DNA of 64,000 nucleotides, from positions 190,801 to 254,800 of the forward strand of contig DASQAF010000023.1 of the NCBI GenBank assembly GCA_035635855.1, in the 5' to 3' direction. The DNA comes from UBA11740 sp035635855. Its GTDB lineage: Bacteria; Acidobacteriota; Blastocatellia; Pyrinomonadales; Pyrinomonadaceae. Below the pieces are notes generated by a model. The model had not been told where the DNA came from. It saw only the letters and a list, made by a program, of their open reading frames with translations, and searched no databases. Shown in pieces: positions 7,374 through 14,397 of the stretch; the stretch's first letter is position 1, and each line of letters opens with the position of its first letter. A program made the translations under genes and the position numbers.

Positions 7374-8231
7374 TCACGGGTAAAGCGGCGGCTCCGGTAA
7401 CGTCCCTCGCGAGTATTTCCACATGTTCGATGTGATTGTATATCTCGGCACATTAAGGGTAAGATCAGTGTCATCGTTGTCGACCCTCCAATTATAAAGT
7501 CCCGGTAGATCATATTGTTCCACCTTCTCAATATATTGAGAGATGTCTCCGTTCGGAGGATAGAATGGGGGTTCTGCGGCTATACCGCAAAATAACAGCG
7601 AGGTTTTTATTCCCGCATTAACATAATTGTCTATGTAGTTAACCCGCTCATATGACTGAACAATAACGGCATCAAACAACTGGTTCACCACATTAATATC
7701 AAGAGACTGGCCGGTCGGGGTATAGCCGTCGGGAGTTACGGTCATCAGTGGAATTCCGCACTCCTTTAAGTACCTTCTCGTCAGCGTGAATAATAATGTC
7801 GCGTTTTCAGTCGTCATATTGTAGGGAACGCTTTCCCAATCGAAATCAACTCCATGCAATCCATATTTGTCTAAAAACTTCGGGATCGATTTCGCAAACG
7901 TATCCAGTCTGCTTTCGGTTTTGGCCGGATCGGCAACCAATGGAGCTAACCCGGAGGCCCAACCCATTTGAGCAATGATTTCGATAGCTGGATTCTGTTT
8001 CTTCGCTTCATTGATTGTCTTAGTTGCTTTATCGGAGTATTCCCCGGTATAGCTCAAAAATGCGTTGTCGGGATCCTCTGCATGAATGTCTGCAAAGGCG
8101 ACTTCTAACCTGTCCATATATTTAAATGGCTGCTTACCATTTTCAATCGTCTTCCACATATTGTCCCAATCGTGGTCTTTTGGGTTTCCCAGATATGTAG
8201 ATTGAAACACGTCACATTTTTTGATAGTCAT
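7374..8231 (-). CDS. Glycoside hydrolase family 18-like protein (cassette 3)
   Basis: 285 residues. LHGVDFDWE (D129, D131, E133) is the GH18 active-site signature at the end of the fourth barrel strand, and AQMGWASG, MTVTPDGYTP and AVIVQSYERVNYIDNYV fit later strands of a chitinase-like TIM barrel. The first Asp of the classical motif is His here, while the proton-donor Glu is kept. There is no signal peptide, so unlike most chitinases it seems cytoplasmic or exported by another route. The ATG at 8231 is fixed by AGGAGGAA 4 bases upstream; longer in-frame starts exist to 8345 but lack a site. The gene is clearly more AT-rich than the chromosome and has a 195-base leader, perhaps with its own promoter. 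Confidence 0.8.
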   Translation of the reverse strand: MTIKKCDVFQSTYLGNPKDHDWDNMWKTIENGKQPFKYMDRLEVAFADIHAEDPDNAFLSYTGEYSDKATKTINEAKKQNPAIEIIAQMGWASGLAPLVADPAKTESRLDTFAKSIPKFLDKYGLHGVDFDWESVPYNMTTENATLLFTLTRRYLKECGIPLMTVTPDGYTPTGQSLDINVVNQLFDAVIVQSYERVNYIDNYVNAGIKTSLLFCGIAAEPPFYPPNGDISQYIEKVEQYDLPGLYNWRVDNDDTDLTLNVPRYTITSNMWKYSRGTLPEPPLYP

Positions 8232-8426
8232 ATTTCCTCCTATTGTTTCTGAGTTGAAAGGCGCGAGGGATTCATGTCTTTGTCGAGTCCCTTCTAGCGG
8301 CATCGGCGACGGAATGATCTCAACTGTATCACCCTTCCCGGCCATGCTCGATCGAAGTTTGGATTGGTCTGAATGTAGTTCAACAGAGGGTCACTCTCCA
8401 GAGTGATCAAGACAGTAAAGATAATA

Positions 8427-8531
8427 CCCAACGGTTGAGTTGGCGAGGCGGCGCGAATTCATTCAAGCATCGCCGCATCTTTGATCATGAGAAACACGCT
8501 CCCGCCGCTCGCGTCCAACGATTTGTTCGAC
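8427..8531 (-). other. attC: attC site of cassette 2 (main family)
   Basis: ACCCAAC (8427-8433) to GTTCGAC (8525-8531). The unusual core GTTCGAC is identical to the core at the start of the same cassette (9172-9166 on the - strand), so the pair co-varies although it breaks the GTTRRRY rule. Confidence 0.9.
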
Positions 8532-8537
8532 CGTGCG

Positions 8538-9137
8538 TCAGGGAACGTGCGCCTTATGAAAGACGATCTTGTCGTAATACCCAAACAGGTTAAGAAGGTT
8601 GGCGCGGGGCGAATTCTCCACCAGTTTTCGGACCTTGTTTGATGTCGGTGGATGTACACCCAGTGCATGGTAATCCCAATCGAACGTAGCGACGGTAACG
8701 TGCCACGAATCATAGTCCGCGTTGGTTAGAAGCAATTCCAGGATTTCATAGAAACTGGTTCCGAATTCGTTTGATTTGCCGTCGCCACTCGCTAGTGTGA
8801 GTTGAGTAGGCTCCGTACGATTCTTGGTGGCCAATCGCCACATATGACCAATGAGCGAATGATCTACGCCGCGTTCTTTCCAATTCGTATCACGAAACAG
8901 ACGATTAGTGTCGTAGCCAGCGTTTTGATATTCGGTCCAAACCATTTCCATTCCCGGAGGCACACCGCCCGAAACAATTTTTGTCACGACGTTCATGGTG
9001 CGTCCACCAATAATCTGGTCGAGGCTCCTAACAGACAATCTGGCATCGGCATCGTTTTTTTCAGGGTTTCGAATTCTCGAAGCCAAGCGCGCGCCGCCCC
9101 AAATGTTACTGTGATCGATGAAGATATGTTTTTGCAT
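8538..9137 (-). CDS. NYN-domain (PIN-like) protein (cassette 2)
   Basis: 199 residues from MQKHIFIDHSNIWGG. The acidic triad of NYN/LabA-type nucleases is visible: D8 in FIDHSN, D92 in KERGVDHSL and D119 in LASGDGKSNEF, with helices between. NYN domains are predicted metal-dependent RNases; activity here is inferred from these residues. The protein is cytoplasmic (no signal). An in-frame extension upstream to 9221 runs through the neighbouring attC and is not preferred; no Shine-Dalgarno sequence is visible before 9137. The stop is 6 bases before the attC core, giving a tight cassette. Confidence 0.83.
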   Translation of the reverse strand: MQKHIFIDHSNIWGGARLASRIRNPEKNDADARLSVRSLDQIIGGRTMNVVTKIVSGGVPPGMEMVWTEYQNAGYDTNRLFRDTNWKERGVDHSLIGHMWRLATKNRTEPTQLTLASGDGKSNEFGTSFYEILELLLTNADYDSWHVTVATFDWDYHALGVHPPTSNKVRKLVENSPRANLLNLFGYYDKIVFHKAHVP

Positions 9138-9165
9138 AGACGTTGTGTGGGGTTCAAAGTAAACG

Positions 9166-9271
9166 GTCGAACGGTGGAGTTGACGCGGCGGCGCGAATTC
9201 AATCAAGCATCGCCGGACCAATTATCTTACGAAACAGGTTCCCGCCGCTCGCGTCCAACGATTTGTTATAC
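9166..9271 (-). other. attC: attC site of cassette 1 (main family)
   Basis: GTCGAAC (9166-9172) to GTTATAC (9265-9271). The GTTATAC core equals the - strand core at the attI junction (9757-9751), showing that this cassette's ends match each other. The stop codon of the cassette 1 gene lies within the core. Confidence 0.9.
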
Positions 9272-9736
9272 GGCGGTTCGTTGCCACCGCAGTTTACCAA
9301 TAGATTTGAATTTGCTGACGGCCATGGCACCACGTTCATTTCGAGCGCGCGATCCCGGTGCCGTAAGTGCGGCGATCACCGGAGCTCGCTCGGCTTCGTA
9401 GATAGCGAACGCTTCGAAGTTTTGGTCGAGTAACACTAGGAGCACAGCGTCAAAATCTTTTGAGATGTTGATGGACGGACACATTTGACTCCGCTTCGAG
9501 TCGTCCAATATGCAGCGACTCTTGATTTGCAGATGTCTCGTTGCGCCATTGGTTGTTTCGACCGCATCGTAGCCCTCTTGGCGTGCGGGCGTCAGTTGAA
9601 GGTTAAGAACCCGAGCCGCTTCGTATTCGGCGACTTCGCCCGTTACCCCAAGTGGTTTGCCTGTAAGTTGGCGGTACTCGCGCGCAAGCAACTTAGCCTG
9701 CCGCAGAATTTCCATCACACGTTCAGTATCGGACAT
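9266..9736 (-). CDS. Putative PD-(D/E)XK-fold protein (cassette 1, integrase-proximal)
   Basis: 156 residues. GEVAEYEAARVLNL (helix with E34/E37), then GYDAVE (D57) and HLQIKSR (Q70-x-K72) reproduce the order of a restriction-endonuclease-like core, with Gln in place of the usual acidic residue before x-K, a known variant. A following strand FDAVLLVLLDQNFEAFAIYEA fits the same fold. DNA cleavage is not established; related small proteins are often orphans. Being first after attI, it should be the best expressed cassette. Its ATG is 15 bases from the attI core and its stop lies inside the attC core. Confidence 0.68.
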   Translation of the reverse strand: MSDTERVMEILRQAKLLAREYRQLTGKPLGVTGEVAEYEAARVLNLQLTPARQEGYDAVETTNGATRHLQIKSRCILDDSKRSQMCPSINISKDFDAVLLVLLDQNFEAFAIYEAERAPVIAALTAPGSRARNERGAMAVSKFKSIGKLRWQRTAV

Positions 9737-9750
9737 CTAGGTATGCCGCC

Positions 9751-9757
9751 GTATAAC
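9751..9757 (-). other. attI: attI core / first cassette insertion junction
   Basis: The - strand heptamer GTTATAC lies at the boundary between the integrase-side leader and cassette 1 and matches the inverse core at 9265-9271. Known biology places attI here, between intI and the first cassette. The additional integrase-binding sites of attI cannot be recognised by eye. Confidence 0.75.
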
Positions 9758-9780
9758 TACTAATTATGCATCATGCAGCA

Positions 9781-9820
9781 ATAATACGTGATACTCGGTA
9801 TTATGAGTGACTCATAATAC
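9781..9820. promoter_or_regulatory. Cluster of ATAATAC / GTATTAT half-sites (possible operator)
   Basis: Half-sites ATAATAC (9781-9787), GTATTAT (9798-9804) and ATAATAC (9814-9820) alternate in orientation. The last two form a 23-bp palindrome with 10-bp arms (GTATTATGAG / CTCATAATAC) around a 3-base spacer. They lie in the attI leader where the cassette promoter should be. Binding by a dimeric regulator is inferred. Confidence 0.5.
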
Positions 9821-9937
9821 GCTCCAGCAGCGCAAAAAACATCATTCTCTTCTTCAATAAGAACGCCTCTTTATTGCTAAGACTCGTTTCTTTAAGACGC
9901 ACAAACGTTTGTAAGTGGCCCGATCTCTAAGTGAATG

Positions 9938-9962
9938 ATAATACCGTCAATTACGGTATTAT
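9938..9962. promoter_or_regulatory. 25-bp palindrome upstream of intI (possible operator)
   Basis: Perfect 10-bp arms ATAATACCGT and ACGGTATTAT around a 5-base spacer, ending 9 bases before the intI start codon. It shares the ATAATAC half-site with the cluster at 9781-9820. It does not match the CTGT-N8-ACAG LexA box known from Proteobacteria. A role in autoregulation or SOS-type control is conjecture. Confidence 0.55.
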
Positions 9963-10451
9963 GCATCACCTATGGCCAACCGGAAGCTGCTCGATCAGGT
10001 GAGCGATATAGCTCGCTTCAGACATCTCAGCCTGCGAACCGAAGAAACCTATCGCAATTGGATCAAGCGATACATTTGTTTCCATGGGAAGCGCCACCCA
10101 AAAGATCTTAATGCCGAGCATGTGCGCACATTTCTGACGCACCTCGCCGTCAACGAACACGTGGCAGCTTCCACTCAAAACCAGGCATTCAATGCTCTCC
10201 TTTTTCTTTATCGACAAGTCCTGCAGATGGAAGCGCCGGATATTCAAGGCGTGGAACGAGCGCGTCATTCGAGACGGTTGCCCGTGGTGTTTACAAAGGC
10301 GGAGGCGACCGCGTTGATTGCGCAAATGAAAGGTGAGAATCGATTGATTGCCGGACTCTTGTACGGCTCAGGGCTACGAATAATGGAAGCGGTGCGACTG
10401 CGCGTGAAGGATGTTGACTTTGCGCGTGGCGAAATCATCGTACGTGACGGT

Positions 10452-10733
10452 TCACCCCGTGAGATAAAGATATGGACCAGTATTGTTACGTGTATGTTCT
10501 CTGCTCCCTGAGGGATCATCTGTTTTATGTGGGATTCACAAAGAATCTGAAGAAAAGACTTGAAGCCCACAATAGAGGAGTCGTTCCTTCGACCAAGCGA
10601 CGGGTCCCACTAGAACTAATCTATTGGGAAGGGTGTCGTAATCAATCAGACGCCACTAAACGAGAGAAATACCTGAAGTCTTCATGGGGAAAACGATACA
10701 TCAAAAACAGAGTGCGAAACTATCTCACGGGGT
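10452..10733 (+). mobile_element. Minimal GIY-YIG endonuclease insertion with 13-bp inverted repeats
   Basis: A 282-bp segment interrupts intI between GGT (Gly) and AAA (Lys) of the conserved GKG motif. Its ends are exact inverted repeats: ACCCCGTGAGATA at 10454-10466 and TATCTCACGGGGT at 10721-10733; the outermost bases (TTC / AAA) match nearly as well. It carries a single gene, a GIY-YIG nuclease. GGT occurs on both sides, which may be a 3-bp target duplication or coincidence, so the exact borders are uncertain by a few bases. Removing the segment restores the integrase frame exactly, which is direct evidence that it was inserted. Mobility by nuclease-driven repair is inferred. Confidence 0.82.
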
Positions 10734-10735
10734 AA
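10472..10735 (+). CDS. GIY-YIG endonuclease family protein
   Basis: 87 residues. CYVYVL and HLFYVGFT correspond to the two halves of the GIY-YIG motif, followed by the conserved Arg in LKKRLEAHN and the catalytic Glu region KREKYLKSSWG. This is the single-domain UPF0213/YhbQ-like form with no DNA-binding module. The last residues (NYLTG) are encoded by the right inverted repeat, and the TAA stop borrows two bases from the host gene. The start ATG lies 5 bases inside the left repeat. Known GIY-YIG proteins cut DNA with one metal ion; what this one cuts is unknown. Its place inside intI suggests the protein mobilises its own gene. Confidence 0.9.
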   Translation: MDQYCYVYVLCSLRDHLFYVGFTKNLKKRLEAHNRGVVPSTKRRVPLELIYWEGCRNQSDATKREKYLKSSWGKRYIKNRVRNYLTG

Positions 10736-11235
10736 AGGAGAGCAGGATCGATTGACGATGTTGCCGGAGGCGGTGAAGAATCCGCTAAGCGAGCAATTGG
10801 CAGTGGTGCGCAAGCTGCATATTGACGACTTGAAAGCGGGGATACGGTGCGATTTACTTACCCTACGCGCTGGAAAGAAAATACAAGAATGCGGCCAGGG
10901 ATTTTGTCTGGCAGTACGTATTCCCGGCAGACAAATTCTCAGTCGACCCGCGCACCGGCGAAGTCCGGCGGCATCACATTTCCGAACAGAACGTGCAGCG
11001 AGTGGTAAAAACCGGGCTGCGCACAATAGGAATTAAAAAGAACGGAAGCTGTCATTCTTTTCGGCATAGCTTTGCCACCCACTTGTTGGAAGATGGTTAT
11101 GACATCAGGACGGTCCAGGAATTGTTGGGTCACAAAGATGTGCGCACAACGATGATCTATACGCATGTACTAAATAAGGGCGGAAGAGGAGTGCGCAGTC
11201 CGCTGGATGGTTAAAGTTTGCGCAACCGCGAAACT

Positions 11236-12363
11236 TCAAATACTCGTCTCGTTCCGGGCACGTTCCCCATGACGCTCCAGGGCCAGGTCGATCAGTTGAT
11301 CGATGACCTGAGGAAAAGGAATTCCTGAGGCTGCCCACATCTTGGGAAAGCCGGATACGTCGGTCAGGCCCGGCAGCGTATTAATCTCGTTGACCAGCAG
11401 TTCGCCGTCCTTCTTTAGAAAGAAATCCACGCGCGACAGTCCGGAACCGTCAATCGCCTGAAACGCTTTGACCGCCATCTCTTGAATCCTTTTTGCCGTG
11501 GCTTTGGAAACCTTCGCCGGCACCACGAATTCAACATGGCCCGTGCTGGAATATTTTTCGGTGTAATCGAGAAAGTGCGCCGCCTCGTTATGAACCAGGT
11601 ATTCACCGGGCAGACTGGCCTGCGGCTGGTCGTTTCCCATCACGGCACATTCAAGCTCTCGGCCTTCCACCGCCTGTTCGACGATAATCTTTCGGTCGTA
11701 ACGCGCAGCCAACTCAATGGCTCCAGCCAGAGACTTTCGATCGCTCGCCCTTGAAACTCCGACTGACGAACCCAGGTTGGCCGGTTTGACGAAAGCGGGA
11801 AAACCAATTTGCCTGGCGATGCGGCTCAGGACTTTCTTCGCATCCAGCTCGTATTCGGATCGCAGCAGCCAGGCGTATTCGCAGATGGGCAGACCGGCAT
11901 TTCGAAACAACGCTTTCATGATCACCTTGTCCATGCCGCAGGCCGACGCCAAGGTTCCGCCACCGACAAAAGGCACAGCGGCCATCTCCAAAAGCCCTTG
12001 AAGAGTTCCGTCTTCACCATACGGTCCGTGCAAAACGGGAAAGACGACATCGAGTTGTTCCGCGGGTTTGCCGTTGGTTTCAAGCCGCACCAGGCCGCTG
12101 CGTGAAGGATCGCCGATGATGGCGACGTCTTCTTTGTGGCCGGCGCGAGTTTGGGAGGAAAGCAACGCGCGGGTGGCGGCCGGCAGTAATTCAGCCGCCG
12201 CGGCAGGCGCCAGCCAATTCCCTTCCTTGGTGATCGCGATCGGAACGACTTCATATTTCGCCGCGTCGATCGCGTCGATTACCGCCCGCGCAGAACGGAT
12301 TGAGACTTCATGCTCGCCCGAGCGGCCGCCGAAGATCACGCCGATGCGAAGTTTCTTTGCCAT
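11236..12363 (-). CDS. ddl: D-alanine--D-alanine ligase
   Basis: 375 residues from MAKKLRIGVIFGGRSGEHEV. It joins two D-Ala molecules with ATP in the cytoplasm to make the dipeptide used in peptidoglycan precursors. Visible features: the N-terminal GGRSGEHEVS loop, VFPVLHGPYGEDGTLQG, the ATP-grasp part with FVKPANLGSSVGVSRA, and the metal-binding end VNEINTLPGLTDVSGFPKMW. Length is normal for the family. An in-frame extension of 11 codons is possible but less likely. Located just past the dead integrase gene, it marks the return to core chromosome. The gap to the arginase gene upstream is 49 bases. Confidence 0.96.
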   Translation of the reverse strand: MAKKLRIGVIFGGRSGEHEVSIRSARAVIDAIDAAKYEVVPIAITKEGNWLAPAAAAELLPAATRALLSSQTRAGHKEDVAIIGDPSRSGLVRLETNGKPAEQLDVVFPVLHGPYGEDGTLQGLLEMAAVPFVGGGTLASACGMDKVIMKALFRNAGLPICEYAWLLRSEYELDAKKVLSRIARQIGFPAFVKPANLGSSVGVSRASDRKSLAGAIELAARYDRKIIVEQAVEGRELECAVMGNDQPQASLPGEYLVHNEAAHFLDYTEKYSSTGHVEFVVPAKVSKATAKRIQEMAVKAFQAIDGSGLSRVDFFLKKDGELLVNEINTLPGLTDVSGFPKMWAASGIPFPQVIDQLIDLALERHGERARNETSI

Positions 12364-12412
12364 TGATGAATATGACGTATAGGACCTATTGGTCAAATAG
12401 GACGAATAACAC

Positions 12413-13381
12413 CTACAGTATCGTCTTTCCCAAGGCCGACAGAATCAATTCGACGCCCAATTCAGCCGTGCGATTGTTCACATCGAGAGCCGTATTAATC
12501 TCGACTACTTCGAGCGAACGCATCCCGCCGTCTTCGGCGATCTTCTCCATCGCCAGATGAGCCTCGCGATAACTAAGTCCGCCGCGTACCAGAGTTCCAG
12601 AACCCGGAGCGTCGCCAGGATCGAGCGCATCGACGTCGAAGGTGACCGCATACCCCGCAGTTCCCAGCCCCGCGATGGCAATCGCTTCATCCATGCATAC
12701 GGCCAGGCCCCGCTCGTCAATTTCGCGCATCGTAAAGAAGCGCATGCCGAGCCGCCGAACCAATTCGCGCTCGCCCGGATCGATGTCGCGCGCGCCCACG
12801 TGGGCGCACAACCTGGGATCGAACTTCGGCGCAAAGCCGCCGACGTTTACCAACTCAGGCGCGCCGTATCCCAACAATGCCGACAAAGGCATGCCATGAA
12901 TGTTACCAGACGGCGAAGTGTCCGGCGTATTCATGTCCGCATGCGCGTCAAAATAGATCAGACCCAATCTTTCATCGCGCTTACGGAACGCCTTTACCAC
13001 GCCGGCCAGCGATCCGATTGCAATCGAGTGGTCGCCGCCGATGGTTATGGGCAATTCGCCGGCGTCAACAATCTGTTCGACCTGCGCCGCGAGGCGCTCG
13101 CAGGCATCGTGGACTTCGGTCAGATATTTTAGCTTTTCACCCTCCGACGGATGTGAACGCGGCCGTTCGATCGGCAAGTCGCCGAGATCGTTAACCTCAT
13201 AGCCCAGCTTTCCGATACGCGCGGTGATTTTGGCGACGCGAATTGCGCCGGGTCCTAAATCGACCCCGGCCATGCTCTGCCCGAAGTGAAGCGGCACGCC
13301 GAGAATGCTAACGCGCTTTCCCTCGCCGGGGATCTCGCGCCCGTGATTCCAAACTGCGTGCTCTGTCATTTTGCTGACCAT
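12413..13381 (-). CDS. rocF: Arginase family ureohydrolase (probable arginase)
   Basis: 322 residues. Hydrolyses L-arginine to ornithine and urea using two manganese ions. Metal ligands are in GGDHSIAIGS, FDAHADMN and FDVDALDPGDAPGSGT; SGNIHGMPLSALLG is the arginase-type substrate loop (agmatinases differ here), and EINTALDVNNRTAELGVELI closes the fold. The start at 13381 (MVSKMTEH) is preferred to a longer form that would overlap the upstream gene; MTEH at 13369 is also possible. Part of a - strand run with the zinc-ribbon/discoidin gene ending 16 bases upstream. Confidence 0.93.
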   Translation of the reverse strand: MVSKMTEHAVWNHGREIPGEGKRVSILGVPLHFGQSMAGVDLGPGAIRVAKITARIGKLGYEVNDLGDLPIERPRSHPSEGEKLKYLTEVHDACERLAAQVEQIVDAGELPITIGGDHSIAIGSLAGVVKAFRKRDERLGLIYFDAHADMNTPDTSPSGNIHGMPLSALLGYGAPELVNVGGFAPKFDPRLCAHVGARDIDPGERELVRRLGMRFFTMREIDERGLAVCMDEAIAIAGLGTAGYAVTFDVDALDPGDAPGSGTLVRGGLSYREAHLAMEKIAEDGGMRSLEVVEINTALDVNNRTAELGVELILSALGKTIL

Positions 13382-13397
13382 CGTATGTTGACGACCC

Positions 13398-14273
13398 TTA
13401 TTGATCCCATTCAAACGCGACTTCAGAGATCGCAGTGTCCGGGTCGGTGCCATAGTAAACCGACTTGATCACGAAGCGCACCCAACGTGTCTTGACCGAT
13501 CCGACATCGACCTTTTGACTGTCCATGCGGTTCGCGAAAGTAAGTTCACGCGAACTGCCGTCAGAAAAGTAGACGGTGAGGCTCTCGATCCGATTATTCT
13601 CAGCCCAGATTTGCGAACTCTTGAAATAGCCGGGTTGAATCAGGATCCGATGCAGATTTATCTCGCGGTCAAAGTCGAATCGAATCCACTCGCCCAACCC
13701 CGGTCCATCCACCCCTTCAATCCACGCCGTGCTGCGCTTGCCATCGATCGCATTTGACGCATAGTAGGTATTGGCCTGGACTGCCAAACGTACTGACGAT
13801 GCACTGGCGGTAATTTTCAAAGGCGTGCCCGGCTGGGACTCACTCGGGCTGTTTTCCGGGCTCGCGTTGCGCCCTGGATTGGTCGGCGATGGACTCGTTT
13901 TCTGACTCGGTCCGTTAACGTTAGCCGGGCTGGTGTTGGTTGTTGCTGATTCATTACCGCCGGATTGCTTCAGCACAAAAAAGGCCACGATGCCCACCAG
14001 GACCAGCAAGAGGATGGCGATTGTAATCACGCCTGCGGTTAAAATCGGATTGGACGGCTGAGTAACGCGCTCAACCGAGCGAACTGGATCGCCACCGCGA
14101 AAACTCGGAACGGTGGGGCCGGACGACTTTAATGTCGGCGTGCCGCGCCCGGGTAGAATCTCGGTCGCGGGAGCAGCGGAATCGCGCTCGTCGAAGAGCG
14201 GGGTTCCATCGTCGAGACAGAAACTCAGCGTGTCGTCATCATACTTGCGTTTACATTTTGGGCAACTCTTCAT
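13398..14273 (-). CDS. Zinc-ribbon, single-TM protein with extracytoplasmic discoidin-like domain
   Basis: 291 residues. The N-terminus MKSCPKCKRKYDDDT and SFCLDDGTPLFDE is a short zinc ribbon typical of acidobacterial membrane proteins. A transmembrane helix follows (GVITIAILLLVLVGIVAFFV, about 100-120), then a Pro/Ser/Asn-rich linker. The last 150 residues (YYASNAIDGKRSTAWIEGVD ... WIRFDFDREINLHRILIQPG ... ISEVAFEWDQ) form a beta-sandwich of the F5/8 type C or NADase-glycan-binding kind. The ribbon would face the cytoplasm and the sandwich the periplasm, perhaps binding glycan. The ATG at 14273 starts right at the ribbon; an upstream in-frame ATG at 14294 is less likely. Confidence 0.82.
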   Translation of the reverse strand: MKSCPKCKRKYDDDTLSFCLDDGTPLFDERDSAAPATEILPGRGTPTLKSSGPTVPSFRGGDPVRSVERVTQPSNPILTAGVITIAILLLVLVGIVAFFVLKQSGGNESATTNTSPANVNGPSQKTSPSPTNPGRNASPENSPSESQPGTPLKITASASSVRLAVQANTYYASNAIDGKRSTAWIEGVDGPGLGEWIRFDFDREINLHRILIQPGYFKSSQIWAENNRIESLTVYFSDGSSRELTFANRMDSQKVDVGSVKTRWVRFVIKSVYYGTDPDTAISEVAFEWDQ

Positions 14274-14278
14274 GAGAG

Positions 14279-14396
14279 CATCCGCAGATTTCACAGATTA
14301 GGCAGAATACAAAATATCATAACCGCTGGGGGTTGACGCTCCTCGCCTTACCTTGCTCAGAATCTGTGAAATCTGCGTAATCTGCGGACCTTCCTG
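14279..14396. repeat. Dispersed intergenic repeat, inverted pair (CCGCAGATTTCACAGATT)
   Basis: CCGCAGATTTCACAGATT at about 14281-14299 and the inverted AATCTGTGAAATCTGCG followed by TAATCTGCGG at about 14360-14388 can form a long hairpin between the genes. Related copies occur at 14976-15010 and 15105-15128. This is a non-coding repeat family of unknown role. Confidence 0.7.
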
Positions 14397-14397
14397 T

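Larger units (their letters stand above)
1..11214. mobile_element. Sedentary chromosomal integron, 12 complete cassettes plus inactivated intI
   Basis: A tyrosine-recombinase gene with integron-integrase features lies at 9972-11214 (+). To its left are 12 units, each made of a - strand gene (or gene fragment) followed by a 100-110 bp imperfect inverted repeat. The repeats begin and end with 7-bp cores of the RYYYAAC / GTTRRRY type and share the L-box stretches CGTTGGACGC and TCAACTCAACCGTTGGGC when read on the - strand. Known biology: this is the layout of an integron, with the integrase divergent from its cassettes. Eight of the sites belong to one family, as is typical of chromosomal integrons. 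Cassettes numbered from the integrase: 1 (9271-9756), 2, 3 and so on to 12 (about 15-725). A further cassette begins at the left edge. Confidence 0.93.
9972..11214 (+). pseudogene. intI: Integron integrase, disrupted by an insertion and a frameshift
   Basis: Residues 1-160 read MANRKLLDQVSDIARFRHLS and continue through GSGLRIMEAVRLRVKD (catalytic Arg at about 136) to IIVRDG. The frame then enters a 282-bp insertion (10452-10733) and stops at 10511. After the insertion the same frame resumes as GKGEQDRLTMLPEAV, but a run of four G at 10838-10841 shifts it; dropping one G restores YGAIYLPYALERKYKN (the extra domain unique to integron integrases), HSFRHSFATHLL and LLGHKDVRTTMIYTHV with the remaining catalytic His, Arg, His and Tyr. 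The repaired protein would be about 319 residues, normal for the family. Two independent lesions make activity very unlikely. Both terminal halves remain well conserved, so the damage is recent. Confidence 0.93.

Noticed and set aside
1..9271. The regular repeats could be a CRISPR array
   Set aside because: Repeats are 100 bp or longer with imperfect inverted structure, spacing is 190 to 1400 bp, spacers hold genes, and no cas genes are present. attC fits better.
8802..9401. A + strand reading frame of 199 codons across the cassette 1/2 boundary
   Set aside because: It is antisense to the NYN gene and the attC site; no protein-like motifs.
9938..9962. LexA box at the integrase promoter
   Set aside because: The palindrome does not match CTGT-N8-ACAG; another regulator, or a lineage-specific LexA motif, cannot be told apart by eye.
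10452..10733. The insertion in intI as a group I intron or intein
   Set aside because: Too short for an intron with a folded core plus gene, and it breaks the reading frame with stops, so no protein splicing is possible.
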